DNA of 47,575 nt from UBA1756 sp045627805 (GTDB taxonomy: Bacteria; Bacteroidota; Bacteroidia; Bacteroidales; WCHB1-69). This document shows positions 6,098-14,313 of this stretch, piece after piece (positions within the stretch are counted from its first letter, which is position 1; each line of letters starts with the position of its first letter). The stretch covers positions 1-47,575 of the forward strand of contig JAZQOJ010000210.1 in the NCBI GenBank assembly GCA_045627805.1. Direction: 5' to 3'. A program made the translations under genes and the position numbers. Under the pieces are notes generated by a model. The model was given only the letters and a program-made list of their open reading frames with translations, was not told the DNA's origin and made no database searches.

Positions 6098-8797
6098 TTA
6101 GAAATTTTCTCTAAAGTCGCGTTTCATATTGTATTTAAGGTCTTGTAATACAGATGCTTTTACATTGATTGTGAAACTCCATCCCTTTCTGTTTCCAAAC
6201 GGAATCCAGTTGAAACGCATTTCCCAACAGTGCAGGTCGCGGTAAATGTCGATAGAAGTGTACGACAAGTCTTTCTGCGTGAAGTCGTATCCGGTAGTGA
6301 AACCGATTTTCCATTTCTTCGTGATGTTGATGTCGCCGCTGATATTCAGCGTTTGGATGATGTTGCCGGTGTGCGCTTTCACTGCCTGTTCCTCATCAAT
6401 TCCGTACAAGGGATAATATATCGGATTGAAATAGAAATACTTGTTGTCTTTTACTGTGTAAGCGAAGGTGTAACTCAAAGTAATGGACCACGGGTTCGTG
6501 AAATCGGGGCGCTTGGTGGGCATTCCCAGACTGTTTTCCGTGAAAAGCGATTCCTCCTGTTTCTTGTTTTTCTTGTCGTTTTTGCCCTTGAAATAGTCTT
6601 GGTTGATAGTCCAGTTGAGACTGATGCTGAGGTCGGAGTTGGCGAAACGGAGAAGGCGATGATTCTGCTTGAGTTCAGTCTTGTTGATGCGGATGCCTTG
6701 TTCGTTGTAACAGTAAGGATCAAAGCCGAGGTTGAAGGTGAGGTAGAGTTGTTTGAACAATGTGGTTCTTCCAGAGATGGTGAACATTGACCAGTTGAGC
6801 GAGTCGGCGGCGAAATCGTAGTAGCATCCTAACGTAACGTTTTCAAGCAGAACGATTTTCTTGGTTCCGGTGATGGTGTCTTTGCGCGAACGGACTTTCA
6901 TCTCCAAGTTGTTGGCGATGCTGAGTTTGGCAATCGCGGAGGTCTTGTTGTTGACGCCGCCGAAACTGGAGTTGGCAAAGTACGAGTACGATACGCGCTC
7001 GCCCGTCACCGGATTGAAATACTCGCCGTAAGTGGTTCCGCTCAGGTTCGGCGAGTAGGTGAAACTCAGGTTGGGCGTCATCACGTGACGGATCGCTTTC
7101 AATCCTCCCTTTTTGAACTGGTACATAAAGTAAACCTTCGTGGTAAGGGCTGTTGACAAGTTGATGTCGTGCAGCGCATAAAAGTTGCGTTCCATCTGCT
7201 TCTCGACGGTTGTGGTGATGTACTCGTCCGTTGTGGTGGCCACCATATTCTGCAATTCTCGCTGCAAGTACCATTTTTCCGTCAAATTAATGTTCGTGTT
7301 CCAGTTGATGAGCTTCGCAATCTTAATCGGGATGGAAATGGGAATGGAGTGCTTCATCCCCAGCTGCATATTCTGCCACGTTTCGGGCCGCAGCACCACA
7401 GAGTCCTGCGTGTTGATCTGGTTGATGAGCTGCGAGGTCCATTTCATCGAAATGTTGTCGTACCATTTCAAAACCGCTTTGTTCTTCTTTCTGAATGGAT
7501 AAAACTGGTTGACCGACATACTCACGTCGGGGAGCGAAATGCTGACGTTGCCGGTCTTGGTGTTCTGCGTGTAGGATGCGGTCAAGTCAACGAAGAAGAT
7601 GCCTTTCGCACTGGTCGAAAGATTTAATTTTGATGTGTATTGATTTGACAAATAATCATTTACGCTTGACGGATTGTATTTGTTGAAGGTGCTGCTCACA
7701 ATGTCGATGTGTGCCGAGAACCGAGTGGTGGGGTGCGATTTTATGTCCTGTTTGTGATCCCAGTAGAGTTTGAAGTCGTTGGTGTGGTAGCGCGTGGGGG
7801 TGAATCGCTCGCCGAAGAAGTTCTGCGCGAAACTCAGGTTCACGTTGCCCGTGCATTTGTAGCGCACCACGTAGTTGGAGCGGATTTTGGCGGCCCAACT
7901 GCCGTTGGTGTAGATGTCACCCGCCAAAAGTAGGTCCACGTTGTCGTTGATGCCGAAGTAAAACCCGAAGTTTTCCATATAAAAACCTCTGTTCGTGGAC
8001 TCGCCGATGGTGGGCATCACAATGCCCGAACGCCGCCCTTTCTGTATGGGAAAGTAGCCGAAGGGAATGGCAAGGAAGGTGGGCACTCCTCCGAAACTCA
8101 GGTAGGCCGGCCCCGTCACAATCTTGTCGTTCGGCATCACTTTCGCTTTTGTAAAGGCGATTTCAAAGTGCGGATGGTCCAGTTCGCAAGTGGTGTATTT
8201 CCCTTTCTTGATAAAGGAGGTGTTGTCGTCGAGTTTCTTGATTTTTTCTCCGTGAATATAGCCCTCTCCTTCCACTGTAATTACCTGACTGATAATACCT
8301 TTTGTGGTTTTGAAGTTGTATTTGATTTCGTGTGCCTTGAAGAAGGTTTCACCCTGTTTGAAAACGGGATAACCGTGCACATTTCCGGCAGAGTCGGCCA
8401 CGCCTGTGGCGTAAAGTTCCTGACTGTCGAAGCCGATTTGTATGAAGTCAGCGCGCAATTCCAAATCGTCGTAAAACACTACAGCATTGCCGAAAAGATA
8501 GGTGATTCGGTGCTTCATATCAATCACGATAGAGTCGGCGGCTTCGTAGGTCACGATTTGCTCAATGGCGTCTTTTGATATTCTTTTGAGCGCAGTGTCG
8601 CCTTTCGCGATGGAATCTTGTTGCAATGTCGTGTCCGCTTTTCCAAGTGAGAGGGAGAGCGAGTCGGGGTGAGTGAAATTGCCAGCGGGTAGCGAATCAG
8701 TAGTTTGTGCATTAGCATAATGAATTAAACAACAGAAAGTTACAACGACAATCCGTCGTAATAAAAGTAACAATCTATCGTTAATTACTAATGACAT
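6098..8797 (-). CDS. lptD: LPS-assembly outer membrane protein LptD
   Basis: LptD forms the outer membrane barrel that inserts LPS into the outer leaflet, working with LptE. The 899-residue product has a signal peptide (cleaved near ANAQ, about residue 31). An OstA/LptA-like beta-jellyroll follows at about 80-250 (ITYLFGNAVVFYDDLELRAD, then repeated G-x-Y strands), and then a long beta-barrel region with alternating aromatic strands to a terminal Phe. The block FGGVPTFLAIPFGYFPIQKG and GRRSGIVMPTIG at about 230-265 matches the LptD domain as I recall it in Bacteroidota. The upstream region is shared with the divergent amidase gene, and the ECF sigma gene follows 51 bases downstream. Confidence 0.93.
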   Translation of the reverse strand: MSLVINDRLLLLLRRIVVVTFCCLIHYANAQTTDSLPAGNFTHPDSLSLSLGKADTTLQQDSIAKGDTALKRISKDAIEQIVTYEAADSIVIDMKHRITYLFGNAVVFYDDLELRADFIQIGFDSQELYATGVADSAGNVHGYPVFKQGETFFKAHEIKYNFKTTKGIISQVITVEGEGYIHGEKIKKLDDNTSFIKKGKYTTCELDHPHFEIAFTKAKVMPNDKIVTGPAYLSFGGVPTFLAIPFGYFPIQKGRRSGIVMPTIGESTNRGFYMENFGFYFGINDNVDLLLAGDIYTNGSWAAKIRSNYVVRYKCTGNVNLSFAQNFFGERFTPTRYHTNDFKLYWDHKQDIKSHPTTRFSAHIDIVSSTFNKYNPSSVNDYLSNQYTSKLNLSTSAKGIFFVDLTASYTQNTKTGNVSISLPDVSMSVNQFYPFRKKNKAVLKWYDNISMKWTSQLINQINTQDSVVLRPETWQNMQLGMKHSIPISIPIKIAKLINWNTNINLTEKWYLQRELQNMVATTTDEYITTTVEKQMERNFYALHDINLSTALTTKVYFMYQFKKGGLKAIRHVMTPNLSFTYSPNLSGTTYGEYFNPVTGERVSYSYFANSSFGGVNNKTSAIAKLSIANNLEMKVRSRKDTITGTKKIVLLENVTLGCYYDFAADSLNWSMFTISGRTTLFKQLYLTFNLGFDPYCYNEQGIRINKTELKQNHRLLRFANSDLSISLNWTINQDYFKGKNDKKNKKQEESLFTENSLGMPTKRPDFTNPWSITLSYTFAYTVKDNKYFYFNPIYYPLYGIDEEQAVKAHTGNIIQTLNISGDINITKKWKIGFTTGYDFTQKDLSYTSIDIYRDLHCWEMRFNWIPFGNRKGWSFTINVKASVLQDLKYNMKRDFRENF

Positions 8798-8826
8798 TTA
8801 CTAATTATTTATTTCTAAATTTATAA

Positions 8827-8834
8827 TAATTTTG
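8827..8834 (+). promoter_or_regulatory. -7 box for the amidase gene
   Basis: TAATTTTG at 8827-8834, 42 bases before the amidase ATG. No good -33 TTG is seen, so the call is moderate. Confidence 0.4.
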
Positions 8835-8851
8835 TAATCTTAAAAAAAAAT

Positions 8852-8859
8852 CAAAAATA
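8852..8859 (-). promoter_or_regulatory. -7 box for lptD
   Basis: The minus strand reads TATTTTTG at 8859-8852, about 55 bases upstream of the lptD ATG. It lies back to back with the amidase promoter, with the two boxes 17 bases apart. Confidence 0.45.
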
Positions 8860-8876
8860 CGCAAAATTCGCTTTCT

Positions 8877-10040
8877 ATGAACATAAAAAAATGTTTTTTA
8901 TTATTCACTCTGGCAATATTTTGCATAACGTCTGGCTTTTCTCAGGCAAAGGATGTTTTGAAGAAGGTGGTGATTGATGCCGGTCACGGAGGCAACGATC
9001 CTGGCGCCATTGGCCCTCATAGCAAGGAGAAAGATGTCACGCTGGCAATGGCCCTTCAAGTAGGCAAGATGATCAAGGCCAATTGTCCCGACGTGGAGGT
9101 TTATTACACGCGCACTACTGACGTGTTCGTGGAGTTGCGCGACCGCTGTAAAATCGCCAACAGCAAGCACGCCGACTTTTTCATTTCAATTCACTGCAAT
9201 GCAGCGGAAGACAAGAGCGCTCACGGCGTGGAAACTTTCGTGATGGGACTGCACAAAACAGCCAACAACCTCGCTGTCGCTCGTAAGGAGAACGCGGCAA
9301 TGTTGCTTGAAAGCGACTACCAGAGCAAGTACAGTGGCTTCAACCCTAACTCGCCGGAGTCGTACGTCATTTTCTCCCTTTATTCCGATGCTTACCTCAA
9401 TCATTCCGTTTCTCTGGCCGCCAAAGTGCAGGAAAATCTGGTAAAATGCACGCAATTCACCGACCGCAAGGTGCAGCAGGCCGGATTCTGGGTGCTCCAC
9501 GGCGTGGCGATGCCGAGTATCCTGGTGGAATTGGGTTTCATTTCCAATCCAAAGGAAGAGGCGTACCTCACCAACAAGCAGTCGCAAAAGGAAATGGCGA
9601 CCGCCATCTGCAATGCCTTCATCTCGTACAAAAATCAGTTGGAAGGCACGCAGAATGCTTTGGTTGAAGTCGAGCCCGCTCAACCCGCCGATACGGCTCA
9701 TACCACCGATTCTACGAAAGATAACAAAGAGAACGCTGCACAGTCGGACCAACCACAAATACCTGAAATTCAGAAGGAACCAGCCGTCTGCTTCAAAGTG
9801 CAAGTGTGCGCCCTCCCCGAAGAGGTTCCCACTACCGATAAACGGTTTTTAGGCAGAAAGGATGTGGAAAAATTCAAGGAGGGAAATATGTGGAAATATA
9901 CGGTTGGAAAGGTTACTACTTATGACGAAGCCACCAAAATGCTTCAGGCGGTGAAAGAGCAATTCCCCGATGCTTTCCTTATCGGCTTCAAAAACGGTGA
10001 GAAAATATCCGCGGCGGAAGCGCGGAAACTTTTGGAGTAG
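8877..10040 (+). CDS. N-acetylmuramoyl-L-alanine amidase with C-terminal SPOR-like domain
   Basis: A 387-residue AmiC-type (Amidase_3) enzyme that cleaves the bond between N-acetylmuramic acid and the stem peptide in the periplasm. The signal peptide ends near residue 22 (TSGFSQ). Zinc ligands and the catalytic Glu are in place: His37 in DAGHGG, Glu51 in SKEKDV, His106 in SIHCNA, and Glu219 in ILVELGFISN. A low-complexity linker (about 258-300) leads to a C-terminal SPOR-like module (about 305-387, FKVQVCALPEEVP to ISAAEARKLLE). In known proteins this module binds denuded glycan at division sites. It is divergent from lptD, which suggests joint handling of outer membrane and wall growth. Confidence 0.92.
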   Translation: MNIKKCFLLFTLAIFCITSGFSQAKDVLKKVVIDAGHGGNDPGAIGPHSKEKDVTLAMALQVGKMIKANCPDVEVYYTRTTDVFVELRDRCKIANSKHADFFISIHCNAAEDKSAHGVETFVMGLHKTANNLAVARKENAAMLLESDYQSKYSGFNPNSPESYVIFSLYSDAYLNHSVSLAAKVQENLVKCTQFTDRKVQQAGFWVLHGVAMPSILVELGFISNPKEEAYLTNKQSQKEMATAICNAFISYKNQLEGTQNALVEVEPAQPADTAHTTDSTKDNKENAAQSDQPQIPEIQKEPAVCFKVQVCALPEEVPTTDKRFLGRKDVEKFKEGNMWKYTVGKVTTYDEATKMLQAVKEQFPDAFLIGFKNGEKISAAEARKLLE

Positions 10041-10061
10041 TTCACTTTTTTTGTCAGAAAG

Positions 10062-10092
10062 TTGGAATTTTTCTCAAAAATTTGTATTTTTG
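10062..10092 (+). promoter_or_regulatory. Promoter for dksA-like / lspA
   Basis: TTG at 10062-10064 and TATTTTTG at 10085-10092, spacer 20. Transcription should start near 10096, about 22 bases before the ATG at 10118. This rules out an upstream in-frame TTG start at 10082. Confidence 0.65.
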
Positions 10093-10117
10093 CACTTCAC
10101 ATTTAATATTTACCACT

Positions 10118-10501
10118 ATGGAAGAACCTATTAAAAACAGATATTCTGATGAAGAATTGGCCGAATTCAAGGTGCTTATTGAGAAAAAACTCGCCGCAGC
10201 CCGCGAAGAATTGGACTTCTACGTCAAGTTATGCCAAAACGATGGCAATGAAACCACTGATACGGCACCTGCCTTTTTAGGAATGGACGACGGCAGTCTC
10301 TCCGCGCAAAAGGAAGCAAACGCCCAGCAGGCCGACAAGTTGGTGAAGTTTATCAAGAGTTTGGAAGGCGCGCTCGTCCGTATCGCCAACAAAACGTACG
10401 GAATCTGCTGCGTCACTGGTAAATTGATTCCCAAAGAACGCCTGATGTGCGTGCCCAACACCACGATGAGCATTGAGGGAAAAATGGCTACAAAAAAATA
10501 A
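10118..10501 (+). CDS. TraR/DksA family protein with altered zinc-finger
   Basis: A 127-residue DksA-like protein. DksA binds the RNA polymerase secondary channel and works with ppGpp. An N-terminal coiled-coil region (about 8-50, ELAEFKVLIEKKLAAAREEL) is followed by a C-terminal finger remnant YGICCVTGKLIPKERLMCVPNTT (about 95-117). The canonical four-Cys arrangement is not complete: two adjacent Cys and one later Cys are visible. This matches my recollection of the Bacteroidota YGIC-x-TGKLIPKERL type. The start is set by the promoter ending at 10092. The lspA gene begins 3 bases after the stop, so the two are an operon. Confidence 0.85.
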   Translation: MEEPIKNRYSDEELAEFKVLIEKKLAAAREELDFYVKLCQNDGNETTDTAPAFLGMDDGSLSAQKEANAQQADKLVKFIKSLEGALVRIANKTYGICCVTGKLIPKERLMCVPNTTMSIEGKMATKK

Positions 10502-10504
10502 TCC

Positions 10505-11122
10505 GTGAATCAGTCTAAGAAAAAACTGGCGATTGTGTCAATCGTCATTGTGGTTGTGTGCCTTCTTCTCGACCAACTGATCAAATGCTGGGTCGTGAAG
10601 AATATGTACCTGTATCAAACGTTACCCCTTTGTGGCGATTGGTTTAACTTGCATTACATCCTCAACGAGGGGATGGCATTTGGCTTGAGCTGGGGCGCCA
10701 ATGTGGGCAAACTGATGCTATCGCTGCTCCGCATCGCCGTGGTGGGATTCCTTATTTATTATCTCGTAAAAAATATTAAAAAGCAAAAAATCGATATGCT
10801 CGTCACTTGCGTGATTTCACTGATTGTGGCGGGCGCATTGGGCAATATCATCGATTCGGCAGTCTATGGGCTGCTGTTCCAAGGAAAACCGTTTATGTTC
10901 GGCTCGGTGGTGGATATGTTCTATGTGAAACTGTTCTTGATTCCCGACTGGTTCCCGGTTTTTGGCGGCAATTATTTTTTTCCGGCCATCTTCAATTTCG
11001 CTGACAGTTGTGTCACCGTGGGCATTCTGATGATGATTTGTTGCTATCGGCACTTCTTCCCGGAAACGCCCAAAGAGGAAACAAAAGAAGCGGAAACTTC
11101 TTCAGAAGAAACTGCTGAATAG
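10505..11122 (+). CDS. lspA: Lipoprotein signal peptidase (signal peptidase II)
   Basis: LspA removes signal peptides from lipid-modified prolipoproteins in the inner membrane. The 205-residue product has membrane segments at about 8-24, 66-88, 97-115 and 158-182. The aspartate pair sits in the family motifs NIIDS (Asp117) and NFADS (Asp167). LHYILNEGMAFGL (about 49-61) is the usual N-x-G-x-AF block. An insertion between the Asp motifs and an acidic tail are common in Bacteroidota LspA. The start is GTG at 10505, 3 bases after the dksA stop. Several lipoproteins in this window (for example 23631, 36550, 36978 and 39424) would be substrates. Confidence 0.95.
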   Translation: MNQSKKKLAIVSIVIVVVCLLLDQLIKCWVVKNMYLYQTLPLCGDWFNLHYILNEGMAFGLSWGANVGKLMLSLLRIAVVGFLIYYLVKNIKKQKIDMLVTCVISLIVAGALGNIIDSAVYGLLFQGKPFMFGSVVDMFYVKLFLIPDWFPVFGGNYFFPAIFNFADSCVTVGILMMICCYRHFFPETPKEETKEAETSSEETAE

Positions 11123-11169
11123 TACCGCTTCCATTTTTTCTATTCGACTTTACGTCAAATTCAATCGCT

Positions 11170-11199
11170 TCAACGAAATCTATTCTGCGATTTCGTTGA
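11170..11199. other. Stem-loop spanning the stop codon of the SPOR protein gene
   Basis: TCAACGAAATC (11170-11180) pairs with GATTTCGTTGA (11189-11199), giving 11 base pairs with an 8-base loop. It includes the last codons of the minus-strand gene ending at 11180 and lies in the convergent gap after lspA. There is no T-run on either side, so it is not a standard terminator, but it may protect or end both transcripts. Confidence 0.55.
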
Positions 11200-11605
11200 G
11201 TTTGCGTTGGTCGGTTGTAACAAATGCGCCAGGGTATTGGGCTTGAATCTGCATCAAGGCGCCGTAGGCCTCGTTCCGGTGGCGGAAATCTCCAATTCGC
11301 ACCTTGAAGGCGGGTTCTTGAAAAATAACGTATGCCTTTGCCGAAGAACCATTCTCTTGCAAAAGTGCACCGAGATGGCTCGCAGCGGCTTGCGCTTTCG
11401 CAGAAGAGTTCTCACCCGAAAATGAGGATACCTGCACTACGAAAACTTTTGATTTTCCAAGTTTCTTCCAGGTGTCGGTGTAGTGCTGTTGCGTTTTCTC
11501 TATGTTTGATTCTACGTCGTAGCGAATATTCTGATTGAATTCCTGAGAAAACCCCAGAAATGGCAGTAGAAACGCGAATACGACCGCATATTTTTTCATC
11601 TTCAA
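11180..11605 (-). CDS. Exported SPOR-domain protein
   Basis: A 141-residue protein with a signal peptide (MKMKKYAVVFAFLLPFLGFS, cut near SQ). Its C-terminal half reads as a SPOR domain: VFVVQVSSFSGENSSAKAQA at about 54-73, then FKVRIGDFRHRNEAYGALMQ at about 99-118, and PGAFVT near the end. SPOR domains bind peptidoglycan glycan strands lacking stem peptides. ATG at 11599 is an alternative start. It lies 9 bases downstream of dsbD on the same strand and is probably cotranscribed. Together with the amidase at 8877 it gives the window two SPOR proteins. Confidence 0.82.
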   Translation of the reverse strand: MKMKKYAVVFAFLLPFLGFSQEFNQNIRYDVESNIEKTQQHYTDTWKKLGKSKVFVVQVSSFSGENSSAKAQAAASHLGALLQENGSSAKAYVIFQEPAFKVRIGDFRHRNEAYGALMQIQAQYPGAFVTTDQRKLNEIAE

Positions 11606-11614
11606 TGATTAGGA

Positions 11615-13657
11615 TTATGGATGTTTGGTTCTGAAAGCGGTGAGACCCTTGTCCAAAAATTCAATATATTTGGGGATGTCAAGTTCGTAATAGGTGGGAC
11701 CGGCCAAAACGGAGCCATCCGTGTCGATGATGAAATAGCAGGGCTGTGAGTTTTCTTTGTATTTGGTTTGAGAAATGTACATACACTTTTCGCCCAACAT
11801 CGTGATGTCGTTGCCATTTGCATCTTTGATGTAATCGGCCGGATCGAGTTGCACTTTTTTGTCATCAACATACATAGCGAGCACTACGAAGTCTTCGGCG
11901 AATTTGTCGCGCACGCGGATGTCGCGCCATACTTTCGCTTCCACTTGGCGGCAGTTCATACAGCCGTGTCCGGTGAAGTCCATAAAAATGGGCTTGTTGT
12001 TGGCTTTCGCCACGCGGAGCGCTTGGTCGTAGTCGAAATATCCCTTGATGCCGTGTGGCAGGGTGAGTTTGTCAGCGTATTTGGGTTCTTCAATGGTTAC
12101 TTGCGTCAGGTTGGCCTCTTCGCGCACGATGCGGTTGATGTCGAAGTCCTGCGTTTCCACTTGTGGAAGCCAGCCGGAAATGGCGTTGAGCGGCGCACCA
12201 AACATTCCGGGAATCATATAAACCACGAAGGTGAATACGAAAATGGAGGTCACAAAACGGAACCAGTTCTTTTGCACGGGCATTTCTGCATCAGCAGGGA
12301 AGCGGATTTTTCCCAAAAGATAAAATCCTAACATACTGAAAATCACAATCCAGAATGCCAGATATACCTCGCGGTCTAAAAGTCCCCAGTGGTAAGTCTG
12401 GTCGGGAACGTTCAAGAATTTGAGGGCGAAAGCCAATTCCACAAAGGCCAGCACCACTTTCAAGGTGTTCATCCAGCCACCCGACTTCGGCGCTTTCTTC
12501 AGCAGGCCGGGAAACAGGGCGAACAGTGTGAACGGAACGGCGATGCCTAGTGAGAAACCGAGCATTCCGATGATGGGTTTCAGAAACGAACCGCCTGCCG
12601 CATTCAGTGCCACAGCGCCTGCAATCGGAAGCGTGCAGGAGAAGGATACCAGCACGAGCGTGAGCGCCATAAAGAAAACTCCCAGCAAGCCGCCACGGTT
12701 TTCGTTTTTCGCCGACTTGTTGACCCAGCTGCTCGGCAATGTGATTTCAAAGTAACCGAACATCGACAGTGCGAAAATGATGAAGATGATGGCGAACAGA
12801 ATGTTGGGAATCCAATGCGTGCTCAGAATGTTGGCAAAGCCAGGTCCCATAATGGCCGACAGCACTATGCCAAACAATACGAAGATCACTACGATGGAGA
12901 ATCCATAGAAAAGAGCGTGAAATTTGCCTTTTTTGCCCGATTTCATAAAGTAGGAAACCGTCATCGGAATCATTGGGAAAACGCAGGGCATCAACAAACC
13001 CAAAAGTCCCGCCCCAATTGAAGTGAGGAAGAACAGCAGCATTGACTGCTCCGTATTTTGGGAATCGTTTTTTGCTTGATTATCAGTATTTTCCGCTTGC
13101 TTAATAACTGCGGTATCGACTGCATTTTGTGTGCTGGAACTATCTTCTAAGCTACTTTCTCCTTCGGTGTCATCGCCTTCTTCTTCATTGTTTTCAGTGC
13201 CTTCCGCTTTCACGGTTATGGAAAAATCGTCCACAATCTGTGTGCATCGGCCCTCAATACAGGCCTGTCCCGACAACTTGCCCTTTACTTTGAAGGTTTT
13301 CGAGGGGTCGGTGATCTTGATTTTTTGCGTGAAGGTCACTTTTTTGGAGAAGTAGTTGGAGTGGGTGCCGAAAGTGGAGTCGTATGTAGTTTGAGGTTTG
13401 GGCTCTCTGATTTTCCCCGATAGCTGGTAGTCTTTCGATTCCGTGAATTGGATTTCCAAAGGAAGTTCAAAACCGTCTCCCGAATTGATGGCATACAAGT
13501 GCCATCCGTTTTCGATGGTAGCGTTGAGTTGGATTTCCGCTTCCATTGCGCTAATGCGTTTAACGGAGTATTTCCACGTTACCGGACTCACCATTTGTCC
13601 GAATGATGCGGCGCAAGCCAATAAAAGGATGCTGATTGAGAGAAGGAATTTTTTCAT
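11615..13657 (-). CDS. dsbD: Thiol:disulfide interchange protein DsbD-like
   Basis: A 680-residue protein that moves reducing power from the cytoplasm to periplasmic thiols. After a signal peptide (about 1-21) comes a periplasmic N-terminal domain with Cys133 and Cys138 (CIEGRC). An acidic linker follows (about 150-205), then a roughly 8-helix membrane domain (about 206-485) with the redox pair Cys225 (MPCVFP) and Cys341 (SCTLPIAG). The C-terminal thioredoxin-like domain has the active site CMNC at 566-569. All three cysteine pairs needed for the relay are visible. Promoter box TATCTTTG lies at 13681-13688. The SPOR gene follows downstream. Confidence 0.93.
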   Translation of the reverse strand: MKKFLLSISILLLACAASFGQMVSPVTWKYSVKRISAMEAEIQLNATIENGWHLYAINSGDGFELPLEIQFTESKDYQLSGKIREPKPQTTYDSTFGTHSNYFSKKVTFTQKIKITDPSKTFKVKGKLSGQACIEGRCTQIVDDFSITVKAEGTENNEEEGDDTEGESSLEDSSSTQNAVDTAVIKQAENTDNQAKNDSQNTEQSMLLFFLTSIGAGLLGLLMPCVFPMIPMTVSYFMKSGKKGKFHALFYGFSIVVIFVLFGIVLSAIMGPGFANILSTHWIPNILFAIIFIIFALSMFGYFEITLPSSWVNKSAKNENRGGLLGVFFMALTLVLVSFSCTLPIAGAVALNAAGGSFLKPIIGMLGFSLGIAVPFTLFALFPGLLKKAPKSGGWMNTLKVVLAFVELAFALKFLNVPDQTYHWGLLDREVYLAFWIVIFSMLGFYLLGKIRFPADAEMPVQKNWFRFVTSIFVFTFVVYMIPGMFGAPLNAISGWLPQVETQDFDINRIVREEANLTQVTIEEPKYADKLTLPHGIKGYFDYDQALRVAKANNKPIFMDFTGHGCMNCRQVEAKVWRDIRVRDKFAEDFVVLAMYVDDKKVQLDPADYIKDANGNDITMLGEKCMYISQTKYKENSQPCYFIIDTDGSVLAGPTYYELDIPKYIEFLDKGLTAFRTKHP

Positions 13658-13680
13658 TTTTTTATTCTTTTATGGGAATG

Positions 13681-13688
13681 CAAAGATA
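13681..13688 (-). promoter_or_regulatory. -7 box for dsbD
   Basis: The minus strand reads TATCTTTG at 13688-13681, about 24 bases before the dsbD ATG, giving a leader of roughly 20 bases. Confidence 0.55.
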
Positions 13689-13709
13689 CGCTTTTTTGTT
13701 ATATGAATC

Positions 13710-14312
13710 TTATTTTTTTGTCAAAGAATTTTGTTGTGTTTTCATTATTTTTCGCCAGTTGAAAAAACCTAATATGCTGACGATGAAATATACGATGAAC
13801 ATTGCGGCAGATGGATAAAGTGCTGATTGAATACACATTATAGTGCTTGCGAGGTTGACGCCAATCCATATTATCCAATGCTCGATGTACTTGTGCGCCA
13901 TCAGCCACATCGCCACTATGCCGAGTGTCGCCGTTAGACCATCTAAGGCAGGTTGCGCGCTGTTTCCCGTTCTTTTAAGAAGGATTTCCAATGCGATGCT
14001 TAAAAAGAAGACGATGAGCACCAGAAAGGGCGTGTATTTTTTGGGACAATGCGTGATGGCATCCTCCGCTTTTTCTTCCATTTGTTTTCTTTTCATTTTG
14101 TGCCAAACAATGAGCCCGTATATGTTGGCACCGAAATTGTAAGCGTAAATGCCTGCATTTGCGAAAAGATGAGAGTGTAGGAAAATGTAGGTGTAAAAAG
14201 CCGACATTGCAATTCCCACATACCAAAGCGACACGCTTGCCTTGTATTCGCAATAGAGGTAGGTGAGTCCTATGACGGCTCCGATGATTTCCAGGATTTG
14301 GTCTATTGGCAT
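13710..14312 (-). CDS. pnuC: Nicotinamide riboside/mononucleotide transporter PnuC family
   Basis: A 200-residue polytopic membrane protein with about seven hydrophobic segments. The PnuC signature W-x-x-x-x-N is represented by EHWIIWIGVNLAST (about 143-156), with YAYNFGANIYGLIVWHKM at about 57-74. PnuC proteins import nicotinamide riboside by facilitated diffusion for NAD synthesis. A paralogue importing another vitamin (thiamine PnuT or riboflavin PnuX) cannot be excluded from sequence. The start is 1 base after the stop of the upstream dehydrogenase gene, so there is no room for its own promoter or riboswitch. nadD at 29511 is the other NAD gene in the window. Confidence 0.85.
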   Translation of the reverse strand: MPIDQILEIIGAVIGLTYLYCEYKASVSLWYVGIAMSAFYTYIFLHSHLFANAGIYAYNFGANIYGLIVWHKMKRKQMEEKAEDAITHCPKKYTPFLVLIVFFLSIALEILLKRTGNSAQPALDGLTATLGIVAMWLMAHKYIEHWIIWIGVNLASTIMCIQSALYPSAAMFIVYFIVSILGFFNWRKIMKTQQNSLTKK

Positions 14313-14313
14313 T

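Noticed and set aside
6230..6790. 186-residue plus-strand ORF inside lptD and similar long antisense ORFs inside the PPDK-like and Fe-S genes
   Set aside because: These are antisense shadows of well-supported genes with low-complexity, unlike-protein translations.
10082..10117. Upstream TTG start extending the dksA-like protein by 12 residues
   Set aside because: The TATTTTTG promoter box at 10085-10092 overlaps it, and the ATG at 10118 gives the normal DksA-family N-terminus.
14313..14313. Riboswitch controlling pnuC
   Set aside because: pnuC starts one base after the upstream gene ends, and the leader of that operon is only about 20 bases.
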